The notes under the pieces: model-generated
The model's input: only the letters and a program-made list of their open reading frames with translations
Database searches by the model: none
What the model was told of the DNA's origin: nothing
Assembly: GCA_016648135.1 (NCBI GenBank)
Contig: JADDOH010002292.1
Coordinates: 1 to 64,000, forward strand
Origin: Agrypnia vestita
Lineage: Eukaryota > Arthropoda > Insecta > Trichoptera > Phryganeidae
Reading direction: 5' to 3'
Length of the DNA: 64,000 nucleotides
Position numbers and translations under genes: made by a program
Shown here: positions 47,714 through 57,689 of the stretch, in pieces
Numbering within the stretch: position 1 is the first letter of the stretch
Layout: every line of letters starts with the position of its first letter

Positions 47714-48032
47714 ATACAGGGTGTACCAGAGCTAGCAGCAGAAACTTGACCGGTAGATTCCTGCCTATTTTATGAGTCTAAAATGTTCAAGCAACCATGA
47801 CCATATCAATAGTTATGGAGATATGCAATGTCAAAGTTTGCATTTTTTCCCAATATTTCTGACTTCTTTTTTGCAAAAAGTTGAACTATCACTACAGTAA
47901 CTTATTTCGATTATGAAAAATTCGTTCGCTTTAATACAAGTCGAATAAAACGATAAAAACCTTGCAAAAATTGAAAAAAGTTTTTTTTACAAGGTTTTTA
48001 TCATTTTATTTGAGTTGTATTGAAGCAAATGA
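47714..48032 (+). repeat. 'TACAGGGTG' element, partial copy
   Basis: Starts TACAGGGTGTACCAGAGCTA and contains an inner hairpin (AAAACCTTGC / GCAAGGTTTT class words around 47970). It stops at GAAGCAAATGAATTT, where BEL/Pao sequence in reverse orientation begins. The second terminal repeat is missing. Confidence 0.8.
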
Positions 48033-48115
48033 ATTTGCAACTGCCTGGGCGTGCAGAATCCAAGCGCGCTCAGCCGCGGCCCCCTCGTCCGCTGTGATGT
48101 CTTGTCTGGCGCTCT
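48033..48115 (-). pseudogene. Inverted duplicate of BEL/Pao integrase segment
   Basis: Closely matches the complement of about 47207-47292 (GAATCCAAGCGCGCTCAGCC...). A second BEL/Pao copy in opposite orientation, or a local rearrangement, joined directly to two other elements. Confidence 0.85.
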
Positions 48116-48911
48116 AGTGTTTGAAACTCTTCGAGGCCGAGAAGCGTCTCGAAATCCTGATCATGAGTATTAGAAGTGGGTGCACTGTGCTTTCCACTTC
48201 GAATGACGTTGTATGTTGGCCCGGAATATCCAACGGCTTGCGTTTGTCCTAGCACGCTAGGAATTATTTTAATACCAGCATAAACAGAGGGTTTCAATTT
48301 ATGCCGCTCGGCAATTACCCAGTCGTGATCAAGCAATTTGTCTCTACATTCCATGTGCATTGAAAGAGGTGCTTGATTATTTGCTGCAGTTACACCAATA
48401 GGAGCCCTACCCTTATCATCTTGAGATATGAAAAATACTTGATCTGGGCCAAGTATTGATGCAATGTTTTCCAAAAAATGGTTCGATGTTTCGGCGAAAC
48501 GGCTATCTATGTGATTTTTATGGTGATCTGTATGTGAGCTTAACAGGAACCGTTGATACATGTCTTCGTCCCTCTGTGGAGTTAGATTTTCTTGGAAGTA
48601 AAAGAAGATATGTTCCACTTTGGCTGATGTCATATCCGGTTCTCTGTAATTCTTGTGTAAGTTCATCAAGAATTTTTACACTGCGAATAGCTTCTGTTCG
48701 TCTTCTATCGTCTGCTGCACTCCCAAATAAAGTAATATCCTCTGTAGTTTTTAATAATAATGGCTGATCATTTGTTTTTTTATATCTGGATTTTCCTGGC
48801 GAATATCTTCTAACTTTCTTTTCATACTAACTCTGTGTTTCTTCTGGGATACTGCGTTTTGAATCTTTCTCTTTAAGACTGTTTCGCAGCTTTTAATTCT
48901 TCGCGGGACAT
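48116..48911 (-). pseudogene. Uncharacterised mobile-element-type protein, frameshifted
   Basis: On the minus strand from ATG 48911 (MSREELKAAK) the protein runs through several frames: basic VLKRKIQNAVSQKKHRVSMK, TTEDITLFGSAADDRRRTEA, DISQSGTYLLLLPRKSNS, and then the best block, FLENIASILGPDQVFFISQ, DDKGRAPIGVTAANNQAP, HDWVIAERHKLKPSVYAGI and YSGPTYNVIRSGKHSA. I recognise the pattern (SQDDKARVPIG / HKLIPSVYAGI / GPT..IRSGKH) as a multicopy invertebrate protein family of unknown function, probably transposon-encoded; I cannot name the superfamily. Acidic residues in the SQDDK and DHDW blocks could belong to an RNase H-like fold, which is speculation. The C-terminal residues of the longest frame are read-through into the neighbouring BEL/Pao fragment. 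Confidence 0.6.
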
Positions 48912-49180
48912 AATGATTTGTTTTTTAACTGTTTTCAAATGTTTTTATTCAGTAAATATTCATTATACTAATGGTATTCATGGAAAGTTTCTTTTTTTTA
49001 AATGGCGTTTGGCTCACTGTGTTCACCTTCTGGTATACAATTAACCGGAGAGGTGTGACTCGATGAAGCATGGTAGACAGATTGAATCACAAAATATATT
49101 TTTTTTATTTCAATTTAAACTAAATAATTTTAAAAAATAATTTTCGCTAACATAAAAAAATAACGCATGTTAAGTTAAAT
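48912..49180. other. Non-coding
   Basis: No gene supported. Confidence 0.3.
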
Positions 49181-49345
49181 TTATCACTACTATAGTTTCG
49201 GGAGAAACAGTTTCTCTCATAATCAGGTGTAATTTATAACATAACTTAGTATAATTTATTACACCTGATAATGAGAGGAACTGTTTTCTCGAAACTATAA
49301 TAGTGAAAAATTTAACTCAATTTGTGTGTACATTACAAAATTCAA
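49181..49345. repeat. Hammerhead-type palindrome with lost core
   Basis: Arms ACTATAGTTTCGGGAG... (49188) and CTCGAAACTATAATAG... (49288) with CACCTGAT(A/T)A. Helix II strands still pair on both arms, but the core G of CTGATGA is changed (CTGATAA on plus, CTGATTA on minus). Member of the 4.7 kb family. Confidence 0.8.
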
Positions 49346-50254
49346 TTTTTAAATTAAAATAATCATGTTGCACCACAAAGTAAGTACATACCATATTATC
49401 AATTAATAATATTTTTTTTATTTATAAAGAAATAATGACACAGGGTATAAGGAAATCAACCTTTATTTTATTATTCCAGTGAAATATTATTAAAATTTAA
49501 TTTAAAATTAAGACAACAAATTATTTGTTGTCTTAATTTTATTGTCTTAATCTTCTTGGTTGAGTTATTTTGGATTACATCCTCTGTAAATAAATATTTC
49601 TTTACTTTCTCAAGTTGCGCAATTCCCTTTTCTTCTTTTGTGAAATAGCATATTTTCGGAAGTCTGTCTCTACCATGCTTGTTCCTAGAGTGTTGTCTTT
49701 TCAAACCGAAATTGGTTAACTGTTGAACACCAACCCAAATGTTTCAGTTTATGATATTAAGATGATTAACACTGTATGCACTTGCACATATGTTCAAAGA
49801 AGAGCATAAAACATATCAGCATAGTTAACATATTCAAATACTTGTAATATTGAAATGGAAAACTACTTACTTACTTTTTTTTCAACTTTTGTTGCTAGTT
49901 TATGCCAAATCCACCAGTCATACAACCGATGGGAGCACAAGCTCGCTGCTGACTACGGAGAGGGGCGGGACGACGGTGCAGGGTGTAATTTGTTAAATTG
50001 GGCAGGATGGCAACGTTGCATTTTCAAAATATAGGCAAGGTTAACTGTGTAGTTAGTTCTGGTTCATTGTTGAACACGTGACCCTACTTTCTATGCAAGT
50101 AATTATTAATTTAGTTTTATAGTTAAGTGCTGTCAGAAAATTCACCTTATGTTTTTATAGATATTTTTTATGTTTAACTCGGTAAAACTTAATTTAGATT
50201 AATGGATAATTCTCAACTATCCAGGCTTAAGGTGTTTAAAATTTATGCTCTTCT
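49346..50254. other. AT-rich non-coding
   Basis: A hairpin (AAGACAACAAAT / ATTTGTTGTCTT) lies at about 49510-49535. No gene supported. Confidence 0.35.
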
Positions 50255-50426
50255 GTATAGGTCTTTTCATATAAGCTTGCAATTGAGTTGGTGTGGGTAC
50301 AGTGCGTAATACGCGCATTGTTTTGTTGTGTTAAGTTTACGGATACGCCAAAACTTAAACAATACGCATAATATGCACTGAACCCACACTAACTCAATTG
50401 CAAGTTAATAAGAAAAGACCTATACT
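50255..50426. mobile_element. ~171 bp palindromic MITE
   Basis: The ends TATAGGTCTTTTC pair with GAAAAGACCTATA, and about 60 further bases pair inwards (TTGCAATTGAGTT, GTGTGGGT, CAGTGC). TA at the edges suggests a TA-targeting element. Confidence 0.8.
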
Positions 50427-51483
50427 AACATAAATGAAATGAATATATAAACGTATGAAAAAATAATCTTAGTATGTATTACAATTGTTATTATTATTGT
50501 TAATGAAAAGATTACAAAATTTATATGATTATTTTGATACTATAAACTCTAAAAATTTTAATAAAACCACAGAAAATGTTTATTTTATTTATTTAAAATA
50601 CAAAGTAACTACAATAACAAAAATATTCTTACAATCAATGTTGATATTTTAAAAATAGGTAATGAAGTCGGAACAATAGTGAGTACGAATTATCTGACAT
50701 TTCATACAAAAATTCCGAACTAAAGTACGACATTGGAATTCTATTATTATTTATTGACCAGACGGATAAACCATCTATTTGCACATTTTTAACAATAATA
50801 AATAATACAGTTTTGCATTTCTAGTTTAATAAAAGTGAAATAAATTATAACAGTAAAAATATACAACAGATAAAAAAATAGTTAACATATCAAATAATTA
50901 TTTCTCCATCAAAGATTTAATAATACTACATGAATCGGATAAGAGATTGTTAAAAAAAAACTCAATTGTTAAAAAAAAATTCTTCTCAAAAAACAGATCT
51001 AAACTGTACATAAAAAGTATATCAAACTGAGGATTAGAAGATTAACTCTACCAATAAAGTAAAGAGGTATAAGAAGAAATATTCCAAGATATATCAGATT
51101 TATAATATTTATCGCAAAATACCTTGTTCATTTTAACCAAATTTATTAATACATACTAACATTATTTTTGCAAGCACTTGAAATAATTATTAAGAATTGT
51201 TACAAATTAATACATAATACAAGTGAAGCACGTAAAAGTGCTCAAAATATCATAAATAAGCAACTGAATTGAACTACCAGTCCTACCCTAAAAATATTTC
51301 CAATAAATTCCAATATCCATTTTCCCATATCTTTTCATCACACTATGCTTTTATATTTACAATCAGGTACTAGAAATATTTTAATTATTTGTTTAAAAGT
51401 GTATTTTCTAAAAAAAGGAAATAAGCCTTAATCACCCTGACGAAGAAAATAATTGGTTTGCAACCAGATAGATAAATATTATA
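50427..51483. other. Very AT-rich non-coding
   Basis: No gene supported. A hammerhead-like fragment (CACCCTGACGAAGAAAA) near 51433 lacks the GAAA partner. Confidence 0.35.
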
Positions 51484-51871
51484 TACAGGGTTCCTCACAG
51501 CTAGTAGCAAAAGCTTCGTTTATACATTCACTTCAATAAAAGTCAAATAAAATGATAAAAACCTTGAAAATAAAACACTTGATGTCTAATGGGTAATCCT
51601 ATCCATTATTATATTAATCCTATCCATTGTAAAAATTCATTCGCTTCAATATAACTCAAATAAAATGATGAAAACCTTAAAAAATATATATATATTTTAA
51701 ATTTTTGCAAGGTTTTTATCACTTTATAAGACTTGCATTAAAGTAAATGAATTTTTCATAATCGATAAGTTACTGTAATGATAGTTCATTTTTTTACAAA
51801 AAACAAGTCAAAAATATGGGGAAAAAATGCAAACTTTAATATTGCATATCTCCATAACTTTGATATTTTAT

Positions 51872-53185
51872 TTTTATTTTTTATTTTGGGAATCTCAACA
51901 GTATACAATTTATTATAATAATACATAACGTATTGGGTAATTCGTAGACCAATTATAGAGATCCACGGCATAAAATGTTAAATCAAGCAATAAAGAGAAC
52001 ATATATTAAATAGAGAGATAGGAGTGGGAGTTAGAGGGGGAAGTGGAGTGAGGTGTATGGGATTGTGGCTGAGTGGAGTGCGTATGTATTCTGTGCGTGA
52101 CGTTGTATACAGATATGGGGGTATGTGTAAAGAGTGATGAGAGTTTGGCTGTGGTGTGTGTATGATGATGGTCGGTCTCAGTTAATCCGGTGAAGATATA
52201 GTAATATAATATAAGCGGTTTAAATACGATTTTTAAGAGCTGAGATGTTGGTATTAAATATATCAATGTCATTGAAGTGGTCATTGTATGCTTTGCATGT
52301 TCGCTGGATGAATGAGTTCTGTGCATAAGAGGTTCTGCTTATGGGTACATGGAAGAGCACGGACTGTCGGGTTCGCCTTGATGGAGCGTGGAGAGAAACC
52401 AGCTCCAATTGGCTGGGACAGTCAATATGTCCCTGAAGTAACTTGAAGAGTAGTATTTGATCAGCTCGTGCTCTTCTATGTTCCAGGGTTCTCATGTTAT
52501 AGAAATCCGTTGCTTCCATATATGAGTCGAAATATATGCTGGATTTACCATTGAGGTGACGCAAAAACCTGTTCTGAATTTGTTCTATTCTCGCAATGTA
52601 TGTTGTCTGTTGTGGATTCCAGACCTGAGATGCATACTCCAAGTGACTGCGAACGTAGGAATAATATAAATTTTTTAATGAGTGAGGATTTTTGAATTGT
52701 TTGCAGGTTCGAAGTATGAATCCCAGCATACTGTAGGCTTTGGAGATAATATGGTCAAAGTGCGCTTTAAAAATAAGTTTACTGTCGAGAATTATTCCGA
52801 GGTCTTTTAATTCGCATTTGTTTTCTAGTTGAGCGTTGTTTATTGAGAAGGCAAACTGAATGTTATTGGTTTTCCTGGAAAATGTCATTTGAAAGCATTT
52901 TTTAGCGTTAAGAAGAAGTTTGTTTATATGACAGTAGGCAGAAACGCGGTTAAGATCTTCTTGAATTTTTCGGCAATCGTCTAGGGAGTTCACTTTTGCG
53001 AAAATCTTCATATCATCCGCATAAAGTAGGAAATTAGCGAAATGAAAGCAGTTTTGTATGTCATTTATATAGATTATGAACAGTAATGGACCCAGTAAAC
53101 TCCCTTGAGGGACTCCAGAGAAGATGCGAGCCCAGTCAGATTTAAGACCGCCGATGACAACTGCTTGGTTTCTGTATTAATTAGG
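51872..53185 (-). mobile_element. 5'-truncated LINE nested in the TIR element
   Basis: Minus orientation. The A-rich 3' tail (AATAAAAAATAAAAATAAAA) lies at about 51872-51895 and the 5' truncation point near 53185. It interrupts GATATT..GGTCATGGTTGC, a continuous sequence in sister copies. Confidence 0.85.
52220..53170 (-). pseudogene. LINE reverse transcriptase, palm-to-C-terminal part
   Basis: Open from near 53170 to the stop at 52220 without a break. Motif B FSGVPQGSLLGPLLF near 53105, catalytic motif C YADDMKIF near 53030-53007, then FAFSINNAQLENKCELKDLG (thumb) and SHLEYASQVWNPQQ. The first ATG (53011) lies inside motif C, so the protein has lost its N-terminal endonuclease and RT fingers by 5' truncation rather than by mutation. 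Jockey/CR1-like. The intact remaining frame suggests a fairly young insertion. Confidence 0.9.
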
Positions 53186-53270
53186 TCATGGTTGCTTGAA
53201 CATTTTCGACTCATTATCAAGGCAGAGATCCGCCTGTAAAGTTTTTGCTACTAGCTATGAGTCACCTGTA

Positions 53271-54354
53271 TAAACTGAAGTGGTTACATAAACAAACTTA
53301 AATAAAAAATTTCACGAAAAATACATCCTTAAACACTCACAATCAACATAAAAAATTGTTTTTACTAAGGGATAATCCTTTGACGAAGATCTTTGAATAA
53401 TAAGGGATAATGTAACATATTGATCAACTTTCCTAGTAGTTTAGGAGACCTCAAGAAAGCAATGTTATGTTTTAGTAACATTCGTAAAAAAAATTTAGAA
53501 AAGCAACTGTTGGTTTGAATGTACGTATAATATATGAGTTATATAACATGCCCTTAATCAATAATTTATTTATTTTCTTACTCAAAATTATATCTTAGTT
53601 TGATGTAAATGTCACACAGTACATTGCCATTCCATCGATATATCAACTTTTGATAGAAATATTATTAAACAAACCGTTTACAACACTTATTCCTCGTTTC
53701 AATAAAGTTTCCTGCGGCACATTCATACAATTTTGTAAAATATATCTGAAATCTATGATATTACAAAGAATATCTTCTATTTGTAGTGAACTTTCAGCCT
53801 TTGAAGGCAAAATAATTTCTTCTCTCATTGAAAAACATCAATCGATACAATTTTAACAAATTTAACTCGTTTTTAGCTCTACTGAGTGAATGACATATTT
53901 AAAGCATATAGCATATTACTCAGAGCCAACAATTTAATGAACATGAATAAAAATACACCATCATCCAAGATAATTGCCCGTATCAGAGCCAAAGCCATAG
54001 ATAAGTTAACATAATTTACGTGAGAAATATAATTTACAAATAAATATGTATTGATATGTTTATTTTTTTGTTTTATTTATAATTTAATCAATAGACTTGG
54101 AATCCCTCAAATATATCATTGGTCCCTAGGTATACTGATGAATCTACAAAAAATATTTTTTCGTTTTACTCTCTTAAAACATTCAATTTACTCTATATTT
54201 TCAAAGTTTAAAAAAAAAAAATTTTTGTCAAACAAAGCATTTACTAAAGGAAAAATTAACCATTTTTTTAAGATTATCTGAAAATATAGAGTAAATCAGA
54301 TGGTTTAAAATAGTAAAACAAATTGATTTTTGCAGATTATTGCAGTATACATTG
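53271..54354. other. AT-rich non-coding
   Basis: No gene supported. Frames around 53640-53860 exist on both strands but show no family features. Confidence 0.35.
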
Positions 54355-55195
54355 CAGGGGCGTGCAGTGGGAACATCGCAGCATGACTTTTACGTAACCA
54401 ATTATTTGGAAATAAAATCAGAATACATCATATATTTCGTAATATTTCTATCACAATTATTGTCATAGTATTCATATTTTGATATTTCATAAAAATCAGT
54501 AGCATAAATATTTGATACATTATTAAACAGTTTAAACTTACAATGTACAATTTGTTACTTATTAAAGAATTTACGCTACCAACGAGCGTTATTTAAACTA
54601 ATCTAAAATGTGAAAGTACTGAATTAGGTGTTTTTAGGAGGAGGGGGTGATTTGTGGAGTGGGAGGGGCGAGGGAGGGAACATGGTTAATAATGGTGACT
54701 TACAGGGGGCTATTATTTGTTAACGATATTAATATTTGAATTAAATTTTTTGTTTATTTCTAAAGTTTCTAGGGCAGAAAATTTGAAAAATTTGTTGATA
54801 TTCGTGTATTTAAATTTAGATATATCTTTATTAAAAGTGTGGTCAGTTTCCAACAAATGGTTAGAAAATTCCGAATAATTATTATTTCACAATTCATGTC
54901 CTCTTACCCTAGTTTTAAAATTTCTAGTAGTCATTCCTACATATTGTGCATCACAATCATTACATTCTAATGTATAGATTCCGCTCTTTTCCCATTTATT
55001 TGAGAGGTCTTTGTTGTCTAATAAATTTTTAATTTTAAAAGTGATGTAAAAAGCTGGAGAAATTGAATTTGGTAAAATGTTAGATATTTTTAAAGATAAC
55101 TCACCGGTATATAGAAGTTTTTTATAAATTAAGTTTTTATTACATTGGTTAAAGTTATCACCACTATAAATGTATTTTTAGTGAAAGTTGTTTTT

Positions 55196-55462
55196 AATTG
55201 AATGTATCGGCGTTAACCTTGTGGAAATCCATTATGAACAAATAATGAAATAAAACAATCAACTTTGTTTTTTTCCACCCACTTAGATACCCCCTCCACT
55301 TCTACCGAATCCACAACCCACACACCAGACAACCATTCCTACATACCTCAGTCTTAATTCACCTGATGAAGGAAACGGACGTTTCCGAAACATGTAGTGA
55401 AACAAGTTCTCAAATATAAGTGGAAAAAAACAAAGTTGATTGTTTTATTTCATTATTTATTC
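55196..55462 (+). mobile_element. 267 bp hammerhead-bearing insertion with 12-bp duplication
   Basis: Interrupts the Penelope-like coding region. The flanks carry AAAGTTGTTTTT at 55184-55195 and 55463-55474. Internal inverted repeats of 43-44 bp (55236-55279 and 55420-55463, GAACAAATAATGAAATAAAA type) and one hammerhead-like motif. No protein. Resembles a small non-autonomous retroelement (retrozyme-like) mobilised in trans. Confidence 0.75.
55358..55401 (+). ncRNA. Hammerhead-ribozyme-like motif, best compact example
   Basis: Stem I 5' strand TTCAC (55358-55362), core CTGATGA (55363-55369), one extra A, helix II GGAAAC, loop GGAC, GTTTCC, GAAA, palindrome ACATGT, A at the predicted cleavage site (55396), then GTGAA closing stem I with five perfect pairs. 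Every invariant core base is present. Minimal hammerheads with tiny helix III are known from Penelope-like elements. The extra A before helix II is the only departure. Confidence 0.7.
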
Positions 55463-56033
55463 AAAGTTGTTTTTTCTTTTTTATTAACCAATCGATTTAT
55501 CAAGTCAGGTTTATAACCATTATTTAGAGCTATTTGTTTTATTACATTGATTTCATTTTTATTATTTAATGGGACATTAACTGCACGATGTATCATAGAA
55601 TTAAAAGGAGCAAGTTTGTGTGAAATCAGAAGACAGGAAGAAAACGGTATTACACAATCAGTATGTGTAGGTTTTCTATAAATATTGAATGAGCATTTAT
55701 TATTCTCTACACTAACATTTAAACCTAAAAAGTTTAAGTTATCATTATGTTCTAAAGTAAATTTTATATTTTGATGAAGGTTGTTATGAAACTAAGGAAC
55801 TTATCTAATAACCTGTTGCTACCTGACCAAATTACAAAAATATCATCAACGTACCTATACCATACAGTAACATTAGATAATAGGGAATGTCCACAATCGA
55901 AGAGTTTGCTTTCAATGTAATCCATAAATATTTCTACGAATAATGGCGATATTTGATTTCTATTTTTTTTCCAAAATATACGTTTACAAAAAGTCATGCT
56001 TCAATGTTCCCACTGCACGCGCCTGATACATTG

Positions 56034-56852
56034 GGACCGTCGATATCTAAAAATAAAAAAAGGAACTATGTATATAAATATACAGGGGCGTACATTGTTT
56101 CCATACTAAATTATAACAGCTATGTAAGACCAGAAAAAGGATATATATCATAGCCGACAGGGACTGTGGGATGTCTAAATGTCAGATTACTAAAAATGTG
56201 TAGACGACAAAAAAAAATTTATCTCTGAATGTCAATGTAACAAAAAGCTGAAACGGACAATCGTAATTTTAATATACATAATAAAGTGAATAATTTACAC
56301 AAAAAATGCTGTAAGAATATTTTCATAAACCTTTACTGTTTACTCCAAACCATATTCCAAATGTTTTAACAATACCTAAAACACTATTTTCGTGCTTTAT
56401 GCACTTTTAGTTTTTTGCATGTTGGTCTTCTGATAAGTAAATTACTTTTGATTAAAAGAATTAATTATCTGAATAAATCACTTGTTATAACAGTACAAAT
56501 GAAAAAAAAACATTTTTAAAAAAGTGACTAATGTCTCAAGACTTTATATCTAAATCATAACAGCGTTCCACTGGTATCAAAAAATACTGAACAAAACTTC
56601 TGGTTTGAACACATTATTTACCATTTTTCTTAGTTTTGTTTTCTGGATATTCTAAAACAGAGTTCTTATGATAAATGTGTCTGCTCTCATTACTAGGTAA
56701 AATATATATAACTAGGAAATAAGCCCACAGGATGTTGGTTACAATTTCCAAAGTATCAGAAGAGTCTTAGAAAACTTTTAATTCAGATGGGCCATGAAAT
56801 CATAAACCACATATTTATTTGCAATGTTCACCGACCAGCAAATGACTTTATA
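56034..56852. other. Non-coding
   Basis: A degenerate MITE-type end (CAGGGGCGTACATTGTTTCC) lies at about 56083. Otherwise AT-rich; it probably contains the 3' UTR of the minus-strand gene that ends at 56853. Confidence 0.4.
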
Positions 56853-57674
56853 TTATGTTTTCAAAGAAACAGAGTGAATGTGAGAAGGTTTGATTATATG
56901 ATTAGCTGGATTACTGTCGAAAATTCCTCCACACAGAAAACAAACAAATTTGTTATTTTCAATAAATTCGATTTGGTGTTGAGTGAGGTAGAATTTTTTC
57001 AACTCTTTATCAATGCCCCATGTATTGGGGGGGTTCTCTGCATCGGATAGCTCAGATTCATTGTTAACACTTGACCGATTTACTCTGTGGGTTTTTATCA
57101 AGGATTTTTCTATTAAACTGCTAATGATTTCAACTGTTTTACCAGGTAGATTTATTTGTAAATTTAATTTTTCAATGTGACATAATATCTGGTTCTGCAA
57201 AATATGATCAACTTTACATAACAATCTATATAAGCCCACAATTAAGTAAACATAGTCTGTTTCAATCAATGAAGTCGACAATTTATCAAGTGGCTCTCCA
57301 TTGGGAAAAAGTTTGCCCAGTCCCTCGGAAAATATATGGAATGTTTTGAGCACTGACTGCGCAGAAATTCCCGGATCAGGAAAAGAAAACTGTTTCCGAG
57401 TCTGATCAAATGATTCAATTAAGGACAGAACACCAACGTCGGCTGGTAGTGGATTCTTTACTTTATTTGTTATTTCATTCATTCTGATTTTTTTATTCTT
57501 TTTCTTTGGTTTCTTTTGCTCTTTTTTAGGAGAGCCGATTTTTTCAGTATCGATAAATGTGCAGCTGATATAAGTATTGTTGTAGAAAAACTTTTGACCA
57601 TACAACTTTTCACCTTCAATCCACAATGGTAAATATCCTCTATTGAGAATGTCTGAGGTGTCAATGTCGTCCAT
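56853..57674 (-). CDS. Uncharacterised 273-residue protein with C2H2-like motif
   Basis: An uninterrupted frame in AT-rich DNA, ATG 57674 to TAA 56853. I do not recognise the family. N-terminus acidic (MDDIDTSD) with an aromatic segment (GYLPLWIEGEKLYGQKFFYN). A lysine-rich linker at residues 50-64 (KKEQKKPKKKNKKIR) could be a nuclear signal. The middle is helical-looking and leucine-rich (about 80-210). The C-terminus has Cys245, Cys248, His259 and His265, a C-x2-C-x10-H-x5-H pattern resembling a zinc finger. No signal peptide or transmembrane segment. TTATGTATCTTTTCAG lies 14 bases before the ATG, a good 3' splice site, so this is probably the last coding exon of a gene whose 5' exon lies further right. 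No transposon signature; a host gene is my inference. Confidence 0.65.
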   Translation of the reverse strand: MDDIDTSDILNRGYLPLWIEGEKLYGQKFFYNNTYISCTFIDTEKIGSPKKEQKKPKKKNKKIRMNEITNKVKNPLPADVGVLSLIESFDQTRKQFSFPDPGISAQSVLKTFHIFSEGLGKLFPNGEPLDKLSTSLIETDYVYLIVGLYRLLCKVDHILQNQILCHIEKLNLQINLPGKTVEIISSLIEKSLIKTHRVNRSSVNNESELSDAENPPNTWGIDKELKKFYLTQHQIEFIENNKFVCFLCGGIFDSNPANHIIKPSHIHSVSLKT

Positions 57675-57689
57675 TTTAAATGACTCTGA

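Larger units (their letters stand above)
51484..53270. mobile_element. 'TACAGGGT' TIR element split by a LINE
   Basis: The left end TACAGGGTTCCTCACAGCTA pairs with the right end TAGCTATGAGTCACCTGTA, followed inward by a matching AGTAGCAAAA..CTT. The part 51484-51870 plus 53187-53270 reconstitutes the order seen in the copies at 20.9-21.2 and 47.7-48.0 kb, so this is the only copy here with both termini. No transposase, so non-autonomous. Confidence 0.8.
54713..55997 (-). pseudogene. Penelope-like element (RT plus GIY-YIG endonuclease), 5'-truncated
   Basis: Reading the minus strand: RT palm ISPLFVEIFMDYIE, catalytic WYRYVDDIFVIW near 55850, then a frameshift near 55790 followed by FLGLNVSVENNKCSF, IYRKPTHTD and LNNGYKPDLINRL. 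After a 267 bp insertion the protein resumes, ending in the endonuclease: KSGIYTLECNDCDAQYVGMT (GIY...YVG core) near 55000-54940, RVRGHEL then an in-frame stop, and FSALETLEINKK with the expected catalytic Glu, final stop at 54713. RT plus GIY-YIG is diagnostic of Penelope-like elements. Dead copy, missing the RT N-terminus. Confidence 0.9.
54355..56025. mobile_element. hAT-type MITE interrupted by a Penelope-like element
   Basis: Termini CAGGGGCGTGCAGTGGGAAC and its complement, as in the 229 bp MITE at 44.8 kb, with a perfect 8-bp duplication ATACATTG at 54347-54354 and 56026-56033. The MITE's own sequence remains at about 54355-54560 and 55965-56025; the rest is the Penelope-like insertion. 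Confidence 0.9.

Noticed and set aside
51425..51480. CACCCTGACGAAGAAAA as another hammerhead
   Set aside because: Lacks GAAA and a closing stem; at best a remnant.
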